DNA of 11,557 nucleotides from Candidatus Cloacimonadota bacterium. Its GTDB lineage: Bacteria > Cloacimonadota > Cloacimonadia > Cloacimonadales > TCS61. The notes beneath the pieces were generated by a model. That model ran no database searches and was not told the DNA's origin. It was given only the letters and a program-made list of their open reading frames with translations. Below, piece after piece: positions 1-6,617 of this stretch. Position 1 is the stretch's first letter, and every line of letters begins with the position of its first letter. The translations under genes and the position numbers were made by a program. Location: positions 1 through 11,557 of the forward strand of contig JAGLWO010000357.1 in NCBI GenBank assembly GCA_023133395.1, written 5' to 3'.

Positions 1-33
1 ATATTGATTCATTTTTCAAATTAAGGAGAGTTG

Positions 34-1383
34 ATGAGCAAGAAAATTTTTGTGCTGGACACAAATGTTCTGATTCATAATCCACAGGCGATGTTTTCTT
101 TTGAAAATAATCGAGTTGTTATTCCAATCACAGTAATCGAAGAGGTTGATAATTTCAAAAAAGGATTAGATGAAAAAGGTCGTAATGCCCGTCAAATTGG
201 GCGATATCTTGATGAACTCCGTGAAAAAGGAAGTCTTAAAGACGGTGTTCCTATTGAAAAAGGTGGAACTATTCAAGTTGTCTTAAGTCGAAAAGTTTCA
301 GATACTGCTAGCGAAATCTTGATAACAGATACAAATGATAATTTAATAATCGGTACTGCTTTATATATAAAGAAAAAAAAACCAGGTATACCGGTGATAC
401 TGGTTTCAAAAGACGCAAACGTCCGTATCAAAGCTGATGCTGTTGGTCTGAAAGCTGAAAATTATGAAACAGATAAAATAAATTTTCAGGAACTTTACAG
501 TGGCTATCTGAAAATACTTATTGATGATGAAACACTTAGAGAATACCAAGAAAAAGAATTTATAGTTAATGATTTTGGTGAGATATATCCAAACCAGTTT
601 GTGATGTTCTGTAAAAATGAAGATGATGAAGAAGGTGTTATTGCACGTTATTCCCATGAAAATAATACGATATATCCTTTGAAGTATTATCAAGGTCAGG
701 AAATATTCGGAATAAAAGCTCGGAATAAAGAGCAGATAATGTCCTTTGACCTTTTAATGGATCCTGAAGTGAAACTCGTTAGTATGCTGGGAAAAGCAGG
801 AACCGGGAAAACTTTGATCGCGCTTGCAGCTGGATTGGAACAGGTTGTTGAGAAGAATAATTATTCCAGATTAGTTGTATCACGCCCTGTTTTCCCTTTG
901 GGAAAGGATATCGGATTTCTGCCAGGCACAAAAGCAGAAAAATTCAATCCCTGGATGCAGCCAATCTATGATAATATGGAAATACTACTCTCCAGCAAAA
1001 ACGAGCAGGGAGATAATGATAACGGCAAAATATTCGGGAAAAAGCAACCTTCAGTAAAAGATTATCTGGATTTTGGTTTTATTGAACTCGAACCTCTCAC
1101 ATACATTCGTGGAAGAAGTCTGCCTGATCAATATATAATCATAGATGAAGCACAGAATCTTACTCCGCATGAGATGAAGACTATTATCACCAGAGCCGGA
1201 GAAGGGACCAAGGTCGTGCTTACCGGCGATCCGTACCAGATAGACATTCCATACCTGGATTCCGAAAGTAATGGACTGAGTATTGCCGTAGAGAAATTTA
1301 AACAGGAACAGATCTGCGGTCATATTACTTTGGAAAAAGGTGAGAGATCAGCTCTGGCAAACCTTGCTGCAAAGTTTTTATGA
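34..1383 (+). CDS. phoH: PIN domain-PhoH family ATPase
   Basis: The product (449 aa) joins an N-terminal PIN nuclease-like domain to a C-terminal PhoH P-loop ATPase, the architecture usually called PhoH2 and linked to RNA unwinding and cleavage in the cytoplasm. PIN acidic residues are visible: D9 in FVLDTNVL, E36 in VIEEVDNFK, D99/D102 in ITDTNDN and D127 in VSKDANVR. The ATPase has Walker A GKAGTGKT (253-260), Walker B YIIIDEAQN (367-375) and the typical VLTGDPYQID block near residue 396. Length and both ends match a complete family member. ATG at 34 is preferred over the TTG at 31 because AAGGAG (23-28) lies 5 bases upstream of it. The stop is followed directly by the repeat-bracketed GxxExxY gene, and alr follows in the same orientation, so phoH-alr was probably one unit. 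Family assignment is firm; the RNA substrate is not known. Confidence 0.95.
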   Translation: MSKKIFVLDTNVLIHNPQAMFSFENNRVVIPITVIEEVDNFKKGLDEKGRNARQIGRYLDELREKGSLKDGVPIEKGGTIQVVLSRKVSDTASEILITDTNDNLIIGTALYIKKKKPGIPVILVSKDANVRIKADAVGLKAENYETDKINFQELYSGYLKILIDDETLREYQEKEFIVNDFGEIYPNQFVMFCKNEDDEEGVIARYSHENNTIYPLKYYQGQEIFGIKARNKEQIMSFDLLMDPEVKLVSMLGKAGTGKTLIALAAGLEQVVEKNNYSRLVVSRPVFPLGKDIGFLPGTKAEKFNPWMQPIYDNMEILLSSKNEQGDNDNGKIFGKKQPSVKDYLDFGFIELEPLTYIRGRSLPDQYIIIDEAQNLTPHEMKTIITRAGEGTKVVLTGDPYQIDIPYLDSESNGLSIAVEKFKQEQICGHITLEKGERSALANLAAKFL

Positions 1384-1392
1384 TTTCTCTGC

Positions 1393-1508
1393 CACAGACT
1401 GACACAGACAAACACAGACAAGGTGAAAAGCAGAAAATTAAATTCAGTGTTTAATCAGCCTGCCCGGTGACTAACTGGAGTGGCTAAAAAGTAAGTGGAA
1501 AAAAAGGA
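1393..1508 (+). repeat. left direct-repeat module of the GxxExxY insertion
   Basis: This module begins with ACAGACTGACACAGACA and ends with AGTGGCTAAAAAGT, then GTGG and an A-run leading into AAGGA. The same order of blocks occurs at 1892-1975 with small changes: ACAGACTAACACAGACA, CAGTGGCTAAAAAAGT, GTG and A-run AAGGA. The left copy is about 30 bases longer. Its AAGGA (1504-1508) serves as the ribosome binding site of the GxxExxY gene. Confidence 0.7.
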
Positions 1509-1517
1509 ACTTACAAA

Positions 1518-1889
1518 ATGAAAAGTGAATATTTGTTTTCTGATATAACAGAAAAAATTATAAAATGCTTCTACATTGTTTTTGATGAATTAGGAGCAGG
1601 TTTTTTAGAATCAGTCTATATGAAAGCTTTGATTATTGAATTGGAGAATATTGGTTTAAATATCGATTCTGAAAAAGAAATTAAAGTAAATTATAAAGGA
1701 ACAATAATTGGAAATTTCCGTACTGATATTGTAGTAGAAGATAAAGTAATTATTGAAATAAAAGCAATTAGCGCACTGAATTCACAACATGAAGCTCAAT
1801 TGCTGAATTACCTGAAAGCAACAGGAATAAGAGTTGGCCTTTTAGTGAATTTTGGAAATAAACTTGAATTCAAAAGAAGGATTTTTTAG
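1518..1889 (+). CDS. GxxExxY family protein (PD-(D/E)XK nuclease-like fold)
   Basis: The product (123 aa) has the family signature G28-F-L-E31-S-V-Y34. It also has a PD-(D/E)XK-like active-site arrangement: D70 in FRTD, E80-x-K82 in IIEIKAI, and a following helix HEAQLLNYLKATG (91-103). These proteins are about 120-130 residues long, so it is complete. The family is grouped in Pfam with PD-(D/E)XK nucleases, but a biochemical role has not been settled to my knowledge. The start has AAGGA at 1504-1508, 9 bases upstream. The gene is much more AT-rich (one sampled line about 25% G+C) than phoH and alr, and it is bracketed by related repeat modules, which points to acquisition as a unit. Family assignment is confident; the function, including real nuclease activity, is not. 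Confidence 0.88.
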   Translation: MKSEYLFSDITEKIIKCFYIVFDELGAGFLESVYMKALIIELENIGLNIDSEKEIKVNYKGTIIGNFRTDIVVEDKVIIEIKAISALNSQHEAQLLNYLKATGIRVGLLVNFGNKLEFKRRIF

Positions 1890-1891
1890 TT

Positions 1892-1975
1892 ACAGACTAA
1901 CACAGACAATAATTAAAAAGTCAGTTCTAAGTCAGTGAAAGTCAGTGGCTAAAAAAGTCTGTGACAAAAAAAGGA
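1892..1975 (+). repeat. right direct-repeat module of the GxxExxY insertion
   Basis: This is the shorter partner of 1393-1508. It starts with ACAGACTAACACAGACA and contains an internal tandem GTCAGTGAAA / GTCAGTGGCT (1931-1950). It ends with AGTCTGTG (1956-1963) and the A-run plus AAGGA (1971-1975) that acts as the alr ribosome binding site, 6 bases before ATG 1982. A GTG at 1961 lies inside the repeat and would give a false 7-residue N-terminal extension of alr. Confidence 0.7.
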
Positions 1976-1981
1976 TTTATT

Positions 1982-3880
1982 ATGCAAAATGAAAGAAGCT
2001 GGACAGAAATAAATTTATCAAACTTTGAACAAAACCTGGATGAATTGAAAAAATTTTTCACACCCGGTATTAACTTTATGCAAATTGTGAAAGCTGATGC
2101 TTACGGACATGGAGCTTTTGAGATTTCAAAAAAAGCAATTCACTGTGGAGCAACTTTCCTGGGAGTAGCCAATGTGCAGGAAGGAATGCTGCTACGCTAT
2201 CAGGGTATCGACACTCCAATTCTGATATTATCTCCTTCCCTGGAAAGCGAGATCGGGCTTATTCTGGAAAATGATCTGATACCCACAATATCATCTTTAG
2301 AATTTGCACAGACCCTCGACAGAAAGACAACGAAGAAAATCGGTATTCACATCAACATCGATACTGGCATGGGTAGAAGTGGAATTCATTTTAAGCAGGC
2401 TCTGCCAACAATTTCGAAGATCCGGCAACTCACGAATTTAACTATCGAAGGGATCTTTTCTCATTTTTCTGCTGCTGAGAATGATGCTGATTATTCTAAA
2501 CTTCAATCTGAAAGATTTAAAGGTATCCTGGATGAACTCGATATTAAACCAAAATACGTTCACATAGCCAACAGCAGTGGTGTTATTACTTCCCAAGATG
2601 ATTATTCTAATCTGGTTCGACTGGGTCTTCTTTCCTACGGTGTTTATACTGATCCATCCTTAAAAAATAAAATTTCTCTGAAACCTGTTATGACTTTCAA
2701 ATCACGCATCGGACAGATAAAAACTGCAGAAAAAGGGGAATCTATTGGATACAATAGAACATATACTGCACAGGGGAAAATGAAATATGCTATTCTACCC
2801 GTGGGTTATGCTGATGGCTACGATTTCATGCTTTCCAATAAGGGAAAGGTATTGATAAAGAATGAGCTCTGCAATGTTATCGGGAAAGTAAGTATGGATA
2901 TGATAGCTGTGGATATTACTAAATTGAATGTAAATGTGGGAGATGAAGTTATTTTGCTGGGAAATGAACACGATACCATCAAAGCAGAGAATCTGACTTC
3001 ACTCTACAATGGTTCCAGTTATGAAATACTCTGCCAGGTGGGAAGACGAGCCAAAAGATACTATTATGAGAATAGAAAAATAATCGCATCTTCCCCGCTT
3101 CTGCGACGTGATTTTGTTAGCTTTGATTATTCGGATGATAAATTAAACACCGTCATCGAGACTGCAATCGAGCAAAGACTACAAAGCAAGGAAATATCCA
3201 ATCTCATCTATTCTGATATTTTAAAAAGATTCTTCACAGAACGTGATCGGGATATTCATTATCGTCGGAAATTTAAACATACAATAGAATTCAAAGATTC
3301 CGCTTCATCCCCCTTTTCAAGGGGGAATACAAGGGGGTTAAAAAATTACTACCTCACCAACACAACCCTCACATTCACAAAACAGCTCCAGAACGATCAT
3401 TTTTACGTTGCCTGTGCCAATAGTGAAAAACTTCTGGAAAAATACTTCCTCCGCAAAGACGTGGAATACCGCTGGCTGCTGGATAATAAACTGGAAGCGA
3501 ACCTGTTCGATGTTACGTCTGCAAAAATTAACGATATTGAACTTTATCACGAAATGAAGCTGAAAGATGGCTGCCTGGAGATACGCTGTCATCATCCGCA
3601 ATTGAAAGAACTGGTTGGCAAAGAAGTTGAATTCTCCATTTCCACCCAGACCTTCTATCCAAAAGATTCTCATCAACTTTCTGTTTACCTTATCGAAATG
3701 ACCCAGGGTGTGGAAATATGTTTTGTTTACGAAAACGTTCTGAAAAACGTAGAGGCAGTACCTATCTTTTCCGGTAGAAGCAAATTCCCGAAGATAACAT
3801 CAGCCAAAGGAAGTATCACCATTTCTTCTCAACCCGATGAATGGGTCTTCCCTACCAGCGGTGTAGTGTTTGTTTATTAA
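1982..3880 (+). CDS. alr: alanine racemase with long C-terminal extension
   Basis: Residues 1 to about 363 of this 632-aa protein are a PLP-dependent alanine racemase, which makes D-alanine for peptidoglycan in the cytoplasm. The PLP lysine is K37 in IVKADAYGHG. HIANSSG (194-200) is the phosphate-side motif, Y257 in SIGYNRTYT is the second catalytic base, and SMDM (304-307) and the CQVGRRAKRYY end of the core are also present. Stand-alone racemases have about 360-390 residues; here the frame continues for some 265 more. That extension has a charged helical part (384-432) and then a mixed, probably beta-rich part (458-632) that I do not recognise. Residues 443-453 are encoded by a G-rich palindromic repeat. 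ATG 1982 is chosen for its AAGGA (1971-1975). The racemase call is firm; the extension's role is unknown. Confidence 0.93.
   Translation: MQNERSWTEINLSNFEQNLDELKKFFTPGINFMQIVKADAYGHGAFEISKKAIHCGATFLGVANVQEGMLLRYQGIDTPILILSPSLESEIGLILENDLIPTISSLEFAQTLDRKTTKKIGIHINIDTGMGRSGIHFKQALPTISKIRQLTNLTIEGIFSHFSAAENDADYSKLQSERFKGILDELDIKPKYVHIANSSGVITSQDDYSNLVRLGLLSYGVYTDPSLKNKISLKPVMTFKSRIGQIKTAEKGESIGYNRTYTAQGKMKYAILPVGYADGYDFMLSNKGKVLIKNELCNVIGKVSMDMIAVDITKLNVNVGDEVILLGNEHDTIKAENLTSLYNGSSYEILCQVGRRAKRYYYENRKIIASSPLLRRDFVSFDYSDDKLNTVIETAIEQRLQSKEISNLIYSDILKRFFTERDRDIHYRRKFKHTIEFKDSASSPFSRGNTRGLKNYYLTNTTLTFTKQLQNDHFYVACANSEKLLEKYFLRKDVEYRWLLDNKLEANLFDVTSAKINDIELYHEMKLKDGCLEIRCHHPQLKELVGKEVEFSISTQTFYPKDSHQLSVYLIEMTQGVEICFVYENVLKNVEAVPIFSGRSKFPKITSAKGSITISSQPDEWVFPTSGVVFVY
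3309..3343 (+). repeat. G-rich palindromic repeat read in frame inside alr
   Basis: CCCCCTTTTCAAGGGGG is a near-palindrome followed by AATAC and a second AAGGGGG block. Related copies are at 4001-4035 and 10331-10351 in intergenic DNA, so this is a dispersed family. Here it is translated as SPFSRGNTRGL (residues 443-453) with no interruption of the reading frame. Confidence 0.75.
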
Positions 3881-3945
3881 GAGAATTTCGCAACTAACCA
3901 AAACGAACAAAAGAATTGAATTAATTGAAATAGTTGAACTGGGAA

Positions 3946-3978
3946 AAGGTGCTGAGTTTAAGGTGCTGGGTTCAAGGT
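3946..3978 (+). repeat. 14-bp tandem duplication
   Basis: AAGGTGCTGAGTTT (3946-3959) is followed directly by AAGGTGCTGGGTTC (3960-3973) and a partial third unit AAGGT (3974-3978). The two full units differ at two positions. Confidence 0.8.
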
Positions 3979-4000
3979 AAAAACCTTGCGAATGGTTTGC

Positions 4001-4035
4001 TCCCTTTTGAAAGGGGAGATAAGAGGGGCTTTCTT
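4001..4035 (+). repeat. intergenic copy of the G-rich palindromic repeat
   Basis: TCCCTTTTGAAAGGGG, then AGATAAG and AGGGGCTTT, has the same block order as 3309-3343 (C-run, TTTT, G-run, short spacer, second G-run). It can fold as an imperfect hairpin. No T-run follows directly, so it is not a clear terminator of alr. Confidence 0.65.
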
Positions 4036-4065
4036 AACCTTCATAATGGTTGAAAGTTAAAGAGT

Positions 4066-4138
4066 TGTCTTTCTGCCTGCCAAGTCGAAATGATTTGTAG
4101 ACTGGAGGATTCTTATAGCTTTGCATACGAAGAATCTC
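4066..4138 (+). repeat. degraded copy of the TGTCTTTCTG element
   Basis: TGTCTTTCTG (4066-4075) and ACGAAGAATCTC (4127-4138) both occur, in the same order, in the element at 6618-6718 (6618-6627 and 6652-6663). The interior has diverged, and the right terminal inverted repeat seen at 6704-6718 is missing. Confidence 0.6.
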
Positions 4139-4195
4139 GTGGATTTTCTTTTAGCTTCACATCTTGGTTTAGGAAGTATAACAAAAACTTGAAAC

Positions 4196-4213
4196 TAATT
4201 TGGAGGAAAAATG
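4196..4213 (+). promoter_or_regulatory. 18-base leader with RBS, identical before both defence-module genes
   Basis: TAATTTGGAGGAAAAATG at 4196-4213 is repeated exactly at 5194-5211, each ending in the start codon. GGAGG lies 5 bases before each ATG. Identical leaders would give both proteins similar initiation rates and also fix both start codons. Confidence 0.8.
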
Positions 4214-5179
4214 ATTACTGAAAGCACAGTTTTTATTTTAGGTGCTGGTGCAAGCAAACCTTATGACTTTCCATTAGGTAATGAGTTAAAAGAAGATATA
4301 AGAGAAAATTTTATTCGAGGAACAGAAAGAAATATATTGTATGATAGAAGTAGAAATCCACTTCAATATAAGCAATTAATTATCGATAAAGATATCGAGA
4401 AGGCTAAAGATTTATTTAATGCACTAAATTCTAGAATAAGTACAATTGACCTAATATTATCTCTTCCAAATAATCAAGAACTTGTTGAAATAGGAAAACA
4501 AGCAATAATCGAAAGAATATTACATTGGGAAAATGAAAGTAAATTAAAACAATGCGTTAATACTAAAGAAGATTGGATGGGTAATCTTTTAGAAGATTTA
4601 ATTGATTGTTTAAAAGTAAGAATGGAAAAACAATATAATAAATTAAATTCTTTAAACTTAAATTTCATTACCTTCAATTATGATAGATCATTAGAGTATT
4701 TTTTCAAAAAAGAATTACTAGCTTTTGATTTTAATGAAGATTATATAAAGATATTTTGTGATAAAATAATACATGTTTATGGAAAGGTTGCTCCTTTGTG
4801 TTGGAGTAATAATGAGGAAACTAATTCGATCCCATTTGGGAGTAAAAAGGTTCATTTAGAATCTAAAAAATATATAGATAATATCTTTATTGTAGATGAT
4901 AAAAGAAATAATAATAATCATAAAAAAAATCATGAAATAATTAAAAATGCAAAAAGAATTTTCTTTTTAGGGTTTGGATTTGCAAAAGAAAATTTGGAAA
5001 TCTTAAATATCAAAAATAGTATTAATGCAAATCAGAAAATTTATGGAACAGCATATGGTTTTACACCAAAGGAAATTCAGAAGATTAAATCATACTTTTC
5101 TGAAACATATAAAATTGATAATCCTGATTTAGTAATTGAAGACTGTGATTGTCTCACTCTTTTGAGAAATTATTTATAA
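4211..5179 (+). CDS. SIR2-like domain protein, putative NAD-cleaving defence effector
   Basis: The whole 322-aa protein looks like one SIR2-like fold. VFILGAGASKP (7-17) carries the NAD-binding GAGxS loop. FITFNYDRSLE (152-162) holds the conserved N156/D158 region, HVYG (188-191) supplies the catalytic-type histidine H188, and RIFFLGFGFAKENLEIL (249-265) is the late Rossmann strand and loop. In bacterial defence, such domains usually hydrolyse NAD+ to stop phage growth by host NAD depletion, rather than deacetylate proteins. There is no added sensor, P-loop, APAZ or transmembrane domain. The 3' neighbour, 29 bp downstream with an identical leader, is therefore the likely sensor or partner. 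A sampled line is about 27% G+C against about 40% in alr, which suggests transfer. The fold is well supported; activity and the anti-phage role are inferred. Confidence 0.82.
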   Translation: MITESTVFILGAGASKPYDFPLGNELKEDIRENFIRGTERNILYDRSRNPLQYKQLIIDKDIEKAKDLFNALNSRISTIDLILSLPNNQELVEIGKQAIIERILHWENESKLKQCVNTKEDWMGNLLEDLIDCLKVRMEKQYNKLNSLNLNFITFNYDRSLEYFFKKELLAFDFNEDYIKIFCDKIIHVYGKVAPLCWSNNEETNSIPFGSKKVHLESKKYIDNIFIVDDKRNNNNHKKNHEIIKNAKRIFFLGFGFAKENLEILNIKNSINANQKIYGTAYGFTPKEIQKIKSYFSETYKIDNPDLVIEDCDCLTLLRNYL

Positions 5180-5208
5180 CCTTAAATAAAAAATAATTTG
5201 GAGGAAAA

Positions 5209-6240
5209 ATGGATAAATGCCCAATTTGTGGATCACCAGCAAATATTATTGATAATACTTTCCGTTATTCATACTTAATTGTAACCTGCTATCGTTGTGG
5301 TAAGTATAAAATAGAAGAGGAAGTAATACAATTTGAAATTGAGAATAATAAATTGAGTCCTGAACAAATTGCAAATATTTCAGGATGGATTAGAGAAAAC
5401 CAAGGTTCAAAAATTTATCTAACTGAAGAAATATTTAAACCTTTAATGACATTAAAAACTCTTTTGGTTCCTGAAAAAGCTGATAAGATTTTAAAATATC
5501 TCGCTAAACAATTTCCTGTTGCTGGGATAGAAATTCACTATCCATTTGATGATTTATTAAAAATAAGAGTTAGAGATGAAAAAGAAAAAGAATCATGGTC
5601 TATTCCTAAAGAACTATTACCGATTTTCGGAGTTGGTTATATTGTAAACAGTGAAGAGCTACATTTTATCTGGGAAGATTATTTAATTAATGAAAAAAAA
5701 TATATTTCAGCTGAACAACCTAGAATAATTATGCCTGCAGGTTGGGCTCATCTTAAAGAAATTAGTAGAAAGAACGTTTCATTGCACATTGTAAGTTACA
5801 TAATTGATTATTTCATACAAAAGGAAGAAATTAGTAATTTTCCAAAAACCTTACAAATGGTGATTGATATTAAACAAACATATGAACGAACTAATAATTT
5901 AGAATTGTCCACAATTGGTCATAAATGCCGAGAATTATTACAAATTTTCACAACAGAGATTATTGATTATAAGAAAATCGAAGTTCGTAATATAGACATT
6001 ACACATACAAAGAATAGACTAAATGAAATTCTTAGCTCTTTGAACATTGGAAAAACAAAGCCTAAATTTATTAAAAGAAATTATGATTATATTGATGTTC
6101 TAATTGATTTGGTACAACGTCAAGAACACGCAGGGACAAAAGAGAATGAAGTGCTTATCTGGAATGATGCAAGAAGGATTATCATACATTGTGTAATGTA
6201 TATTATTGATTTAATTGATTTGTTCTCTGAGTATTCATAA
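5209..6240 (+). CDS. zinc-ribbon protein, putative partner/sensor of the SIR2-like effector
   Basis: The product (343 aa) opens with a zinc ribbon, CPIC (C4, C7) and CYRC (C27, C30). A middle region containing MPAGWAHLKEI (175-185) resembles the 'TPxGW' winged-helix segment seen after such ribbons in other defence-associated proteins. The C-terminal half (about 195-343) is helical. It includes STIGHKCRELLQIF (234-247) and LVQRQEHAGTKE (301-312) followed by NDARRIIIH (319-327). From memory this pattern recurs in uncharacterised proteins near defence genes, but I cannot name the family. No P-loop, nuclease or TIR motif is visible. The gene is co-transcribed with the SIR2-like gene and shares its leader and AT-rich composition. 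A sensing or regulatory role is inferred from position only. Confidence 0.75.
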   Translation: MDKCPICGSPANIIDNTFRYSYLIVTCYRCGKYKIEEEVIQFEIENNKLSPEQIANISGWIRENQGSKIYLTEEIFKPLMTLKTLLVPEKADKILKYLAKQFPVAGIEIHYPFDDLLKIRVRDEKEKESWSIPKELLPIFGVGYIVNSEELHFIWEDYLINEKKYISAEQPRIIMPAGWAHLKEISRKNVSLHIVSYIIDYFIQKEEISNFPKTLQMVIDIKQTYERTNNLELSTIGHKCRELLQIFTTEIIDYKKIEVRNIDITHTKNRLNEILSSLNIGKTKPKFIKRNYDYIDVLIDLVQRQEHAGTKENEVLIWNDARRIIIHCVMYIIDLIDLFSEYS

Positions 6241-6284
6241 ACTCATCCTTTTGTTCGTTGCTATTTCTTCTGAAAATACAAAAT

Positions 6285-6311
6285 AATATACCATCTATTG
6301 TATATTTACAA
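6285..6311. promoter_or_regulatory. overlapping dyads, candidate operator for the XRE regulator
   Basis: AATATAC (6285-6291) and GTATATT (6300-6306) form a perfect 7-bp inverted repeat with an 8-base spacer. TTGTA (6298-6302) and TACAA (6307-6311) form a second perfect dyad that overlaps it. Both lie just before a TTGACA at 6320-6325, upstream of an XRE gene. Such regulators often bind dyads of this size at their own promoters; binding here is inferred. Confidence 0.4.
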
Positions 6312-6319
6312 CAAATAGC

Positions 6320-6348
6320 TTGACATATATTACACCCAAAATTATTCG
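6320..6348 (+). promoter_or_regulatory. candidate promoter of the XRE-membrane protein genes
   Basis: A perfect TTGACA (6320-6325) is followed after 17 bases by TATTCG (6343-6348), a weak -10. Transcription would start near 6355, at the ATG itself, which fits the absence of a ribosome binding site there (leaderless mRNA). If the host uses a Bacteroidota-type sigma factor, this reading would not apply. Confidence 0.35.
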
Positions 6349-6354
6349 TGCCCC

Positions 6355-6612
6355 ATGGAATTAAGAAAAATTTTTAATCGTATTTCTGTTTTAAGACAGG
6401 AGCGTAGTATTTCACGTAAGGAATTAGCAGAGAAGATCGGAGTTAACTTTCAGACGGTGGGCTACCTGGAGCGTGAAGAGTACAATCCTAGCCTGGATCT
6501 GGCTTTCCGCATCAGTGAGTATTTTAATTTGCCTATCGATCTGATATTCTCTACGAAACCTTTAAAACCATTGAGTGAAGAGCTGCTGAAGCTTAAAAAG
6601 GATGCGAAATAG
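6355..6612 (+). CDS. XRE-family transcriptional regulator
   Basis: This 85-aa protein is a single Cro/CI-type helix-turn-helix domain. The recognisable run is ISVLRQERSISRKELAEKIG (10-29), then VNFQTVGYLEREEYNPSLDLAFRISEYF (30-57), the five-helix pattern with the recognition helix around 31-38, followed by a short charged tail. The size fits the small YozG-like group, which often sits beside a gene for a small membrane protein, as it does here (6740-7156). No Shine-Dalgarno precedes ATG 6355, but no other start in this frame keeps the domain, so the message may be leaderless. Dyads at 6285-6311 are candidate autoregulatory sites. The family is certain; targets are unknown. Confidence 0.9.
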   Translation: MELRKIFNRISVLRQERSISRKELAEKIGVNFQTVGYLEREEYNPSLDLAFRISEYFNLPIDLIFSTKPLKPLSEELLKLKKDAK

Positions 6613-6617
6613 AGAAA

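Larger units (their letters stand above)
1391..1981 (+). mobile_element. putative GxxExxY insertion unit between phoH and alr
   Basis: A gene of lower G+C than its neighbours sits between two related repeat modules and fills the whole gap between the phoH stop (1383) and the alr start (1982). Besides the direct modules, CACAGACT (1393-1400) at the left edge is inverted as AGTCTGTG (1956-1963) near the right edge. There is no transposase, so any movement would need help in trans or proceed by recombination. The boundaries are my estimate. It could also be a static gene flanked by duplicated leader sequence. Confidence 0.4.
3881..4210. other. 330-bp intergenic region before the SIR2 module
   Basis: I see no gene here. 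In order it holds AACGAACAAAAG (3902-3913), inverted at 6248-6259; AT-rich degenerate TTGAA repeats (about 3915-3938); a 14-bp tandem duplication (3946-3978); a short hairpin CAAGGT/ACCTTG (3973-3978 with 3983-3988); a G-rich repeat copy (4001-4035); and a degraded copy of the TGTCTTTCTG family (4066-4138). A TATAAC (4177-4182) could be the -10 of the SIR2 operon, but I find no convincing -35 before it. Confidence 0.7.

Noticed and set aside
1961..1981. GTG start for alr giving a 639-residue protein
   Set aside because: The GTG lies inside the repeat module and the AAGGA at 1971-1975 is correctly placed for ATG 1982.
3992..4060. 22-codon ORF through the intergenic G-rich repeat
   Set aside because: It has no ribosome binding site and consists mostly of repeat sequence.
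5209..6240. R322-x4-H327 near the C-terminus as a HEPN RNase motif
   Set aside because: The spacing fits Rx4-6H, but the rest of the domain is not clearly HEPN, and in similar sequences I recall the histidine is not kept. Not enough to call an RNase.
4211..6240. Thoeris or SIR2-HerA assignment
   Set aside because: There is no TIR gene (ThsB) and no P-loop or HerA motif in the partner. The SIR2 protein also lacks the ThsA C-terminal SLOG-type extension.
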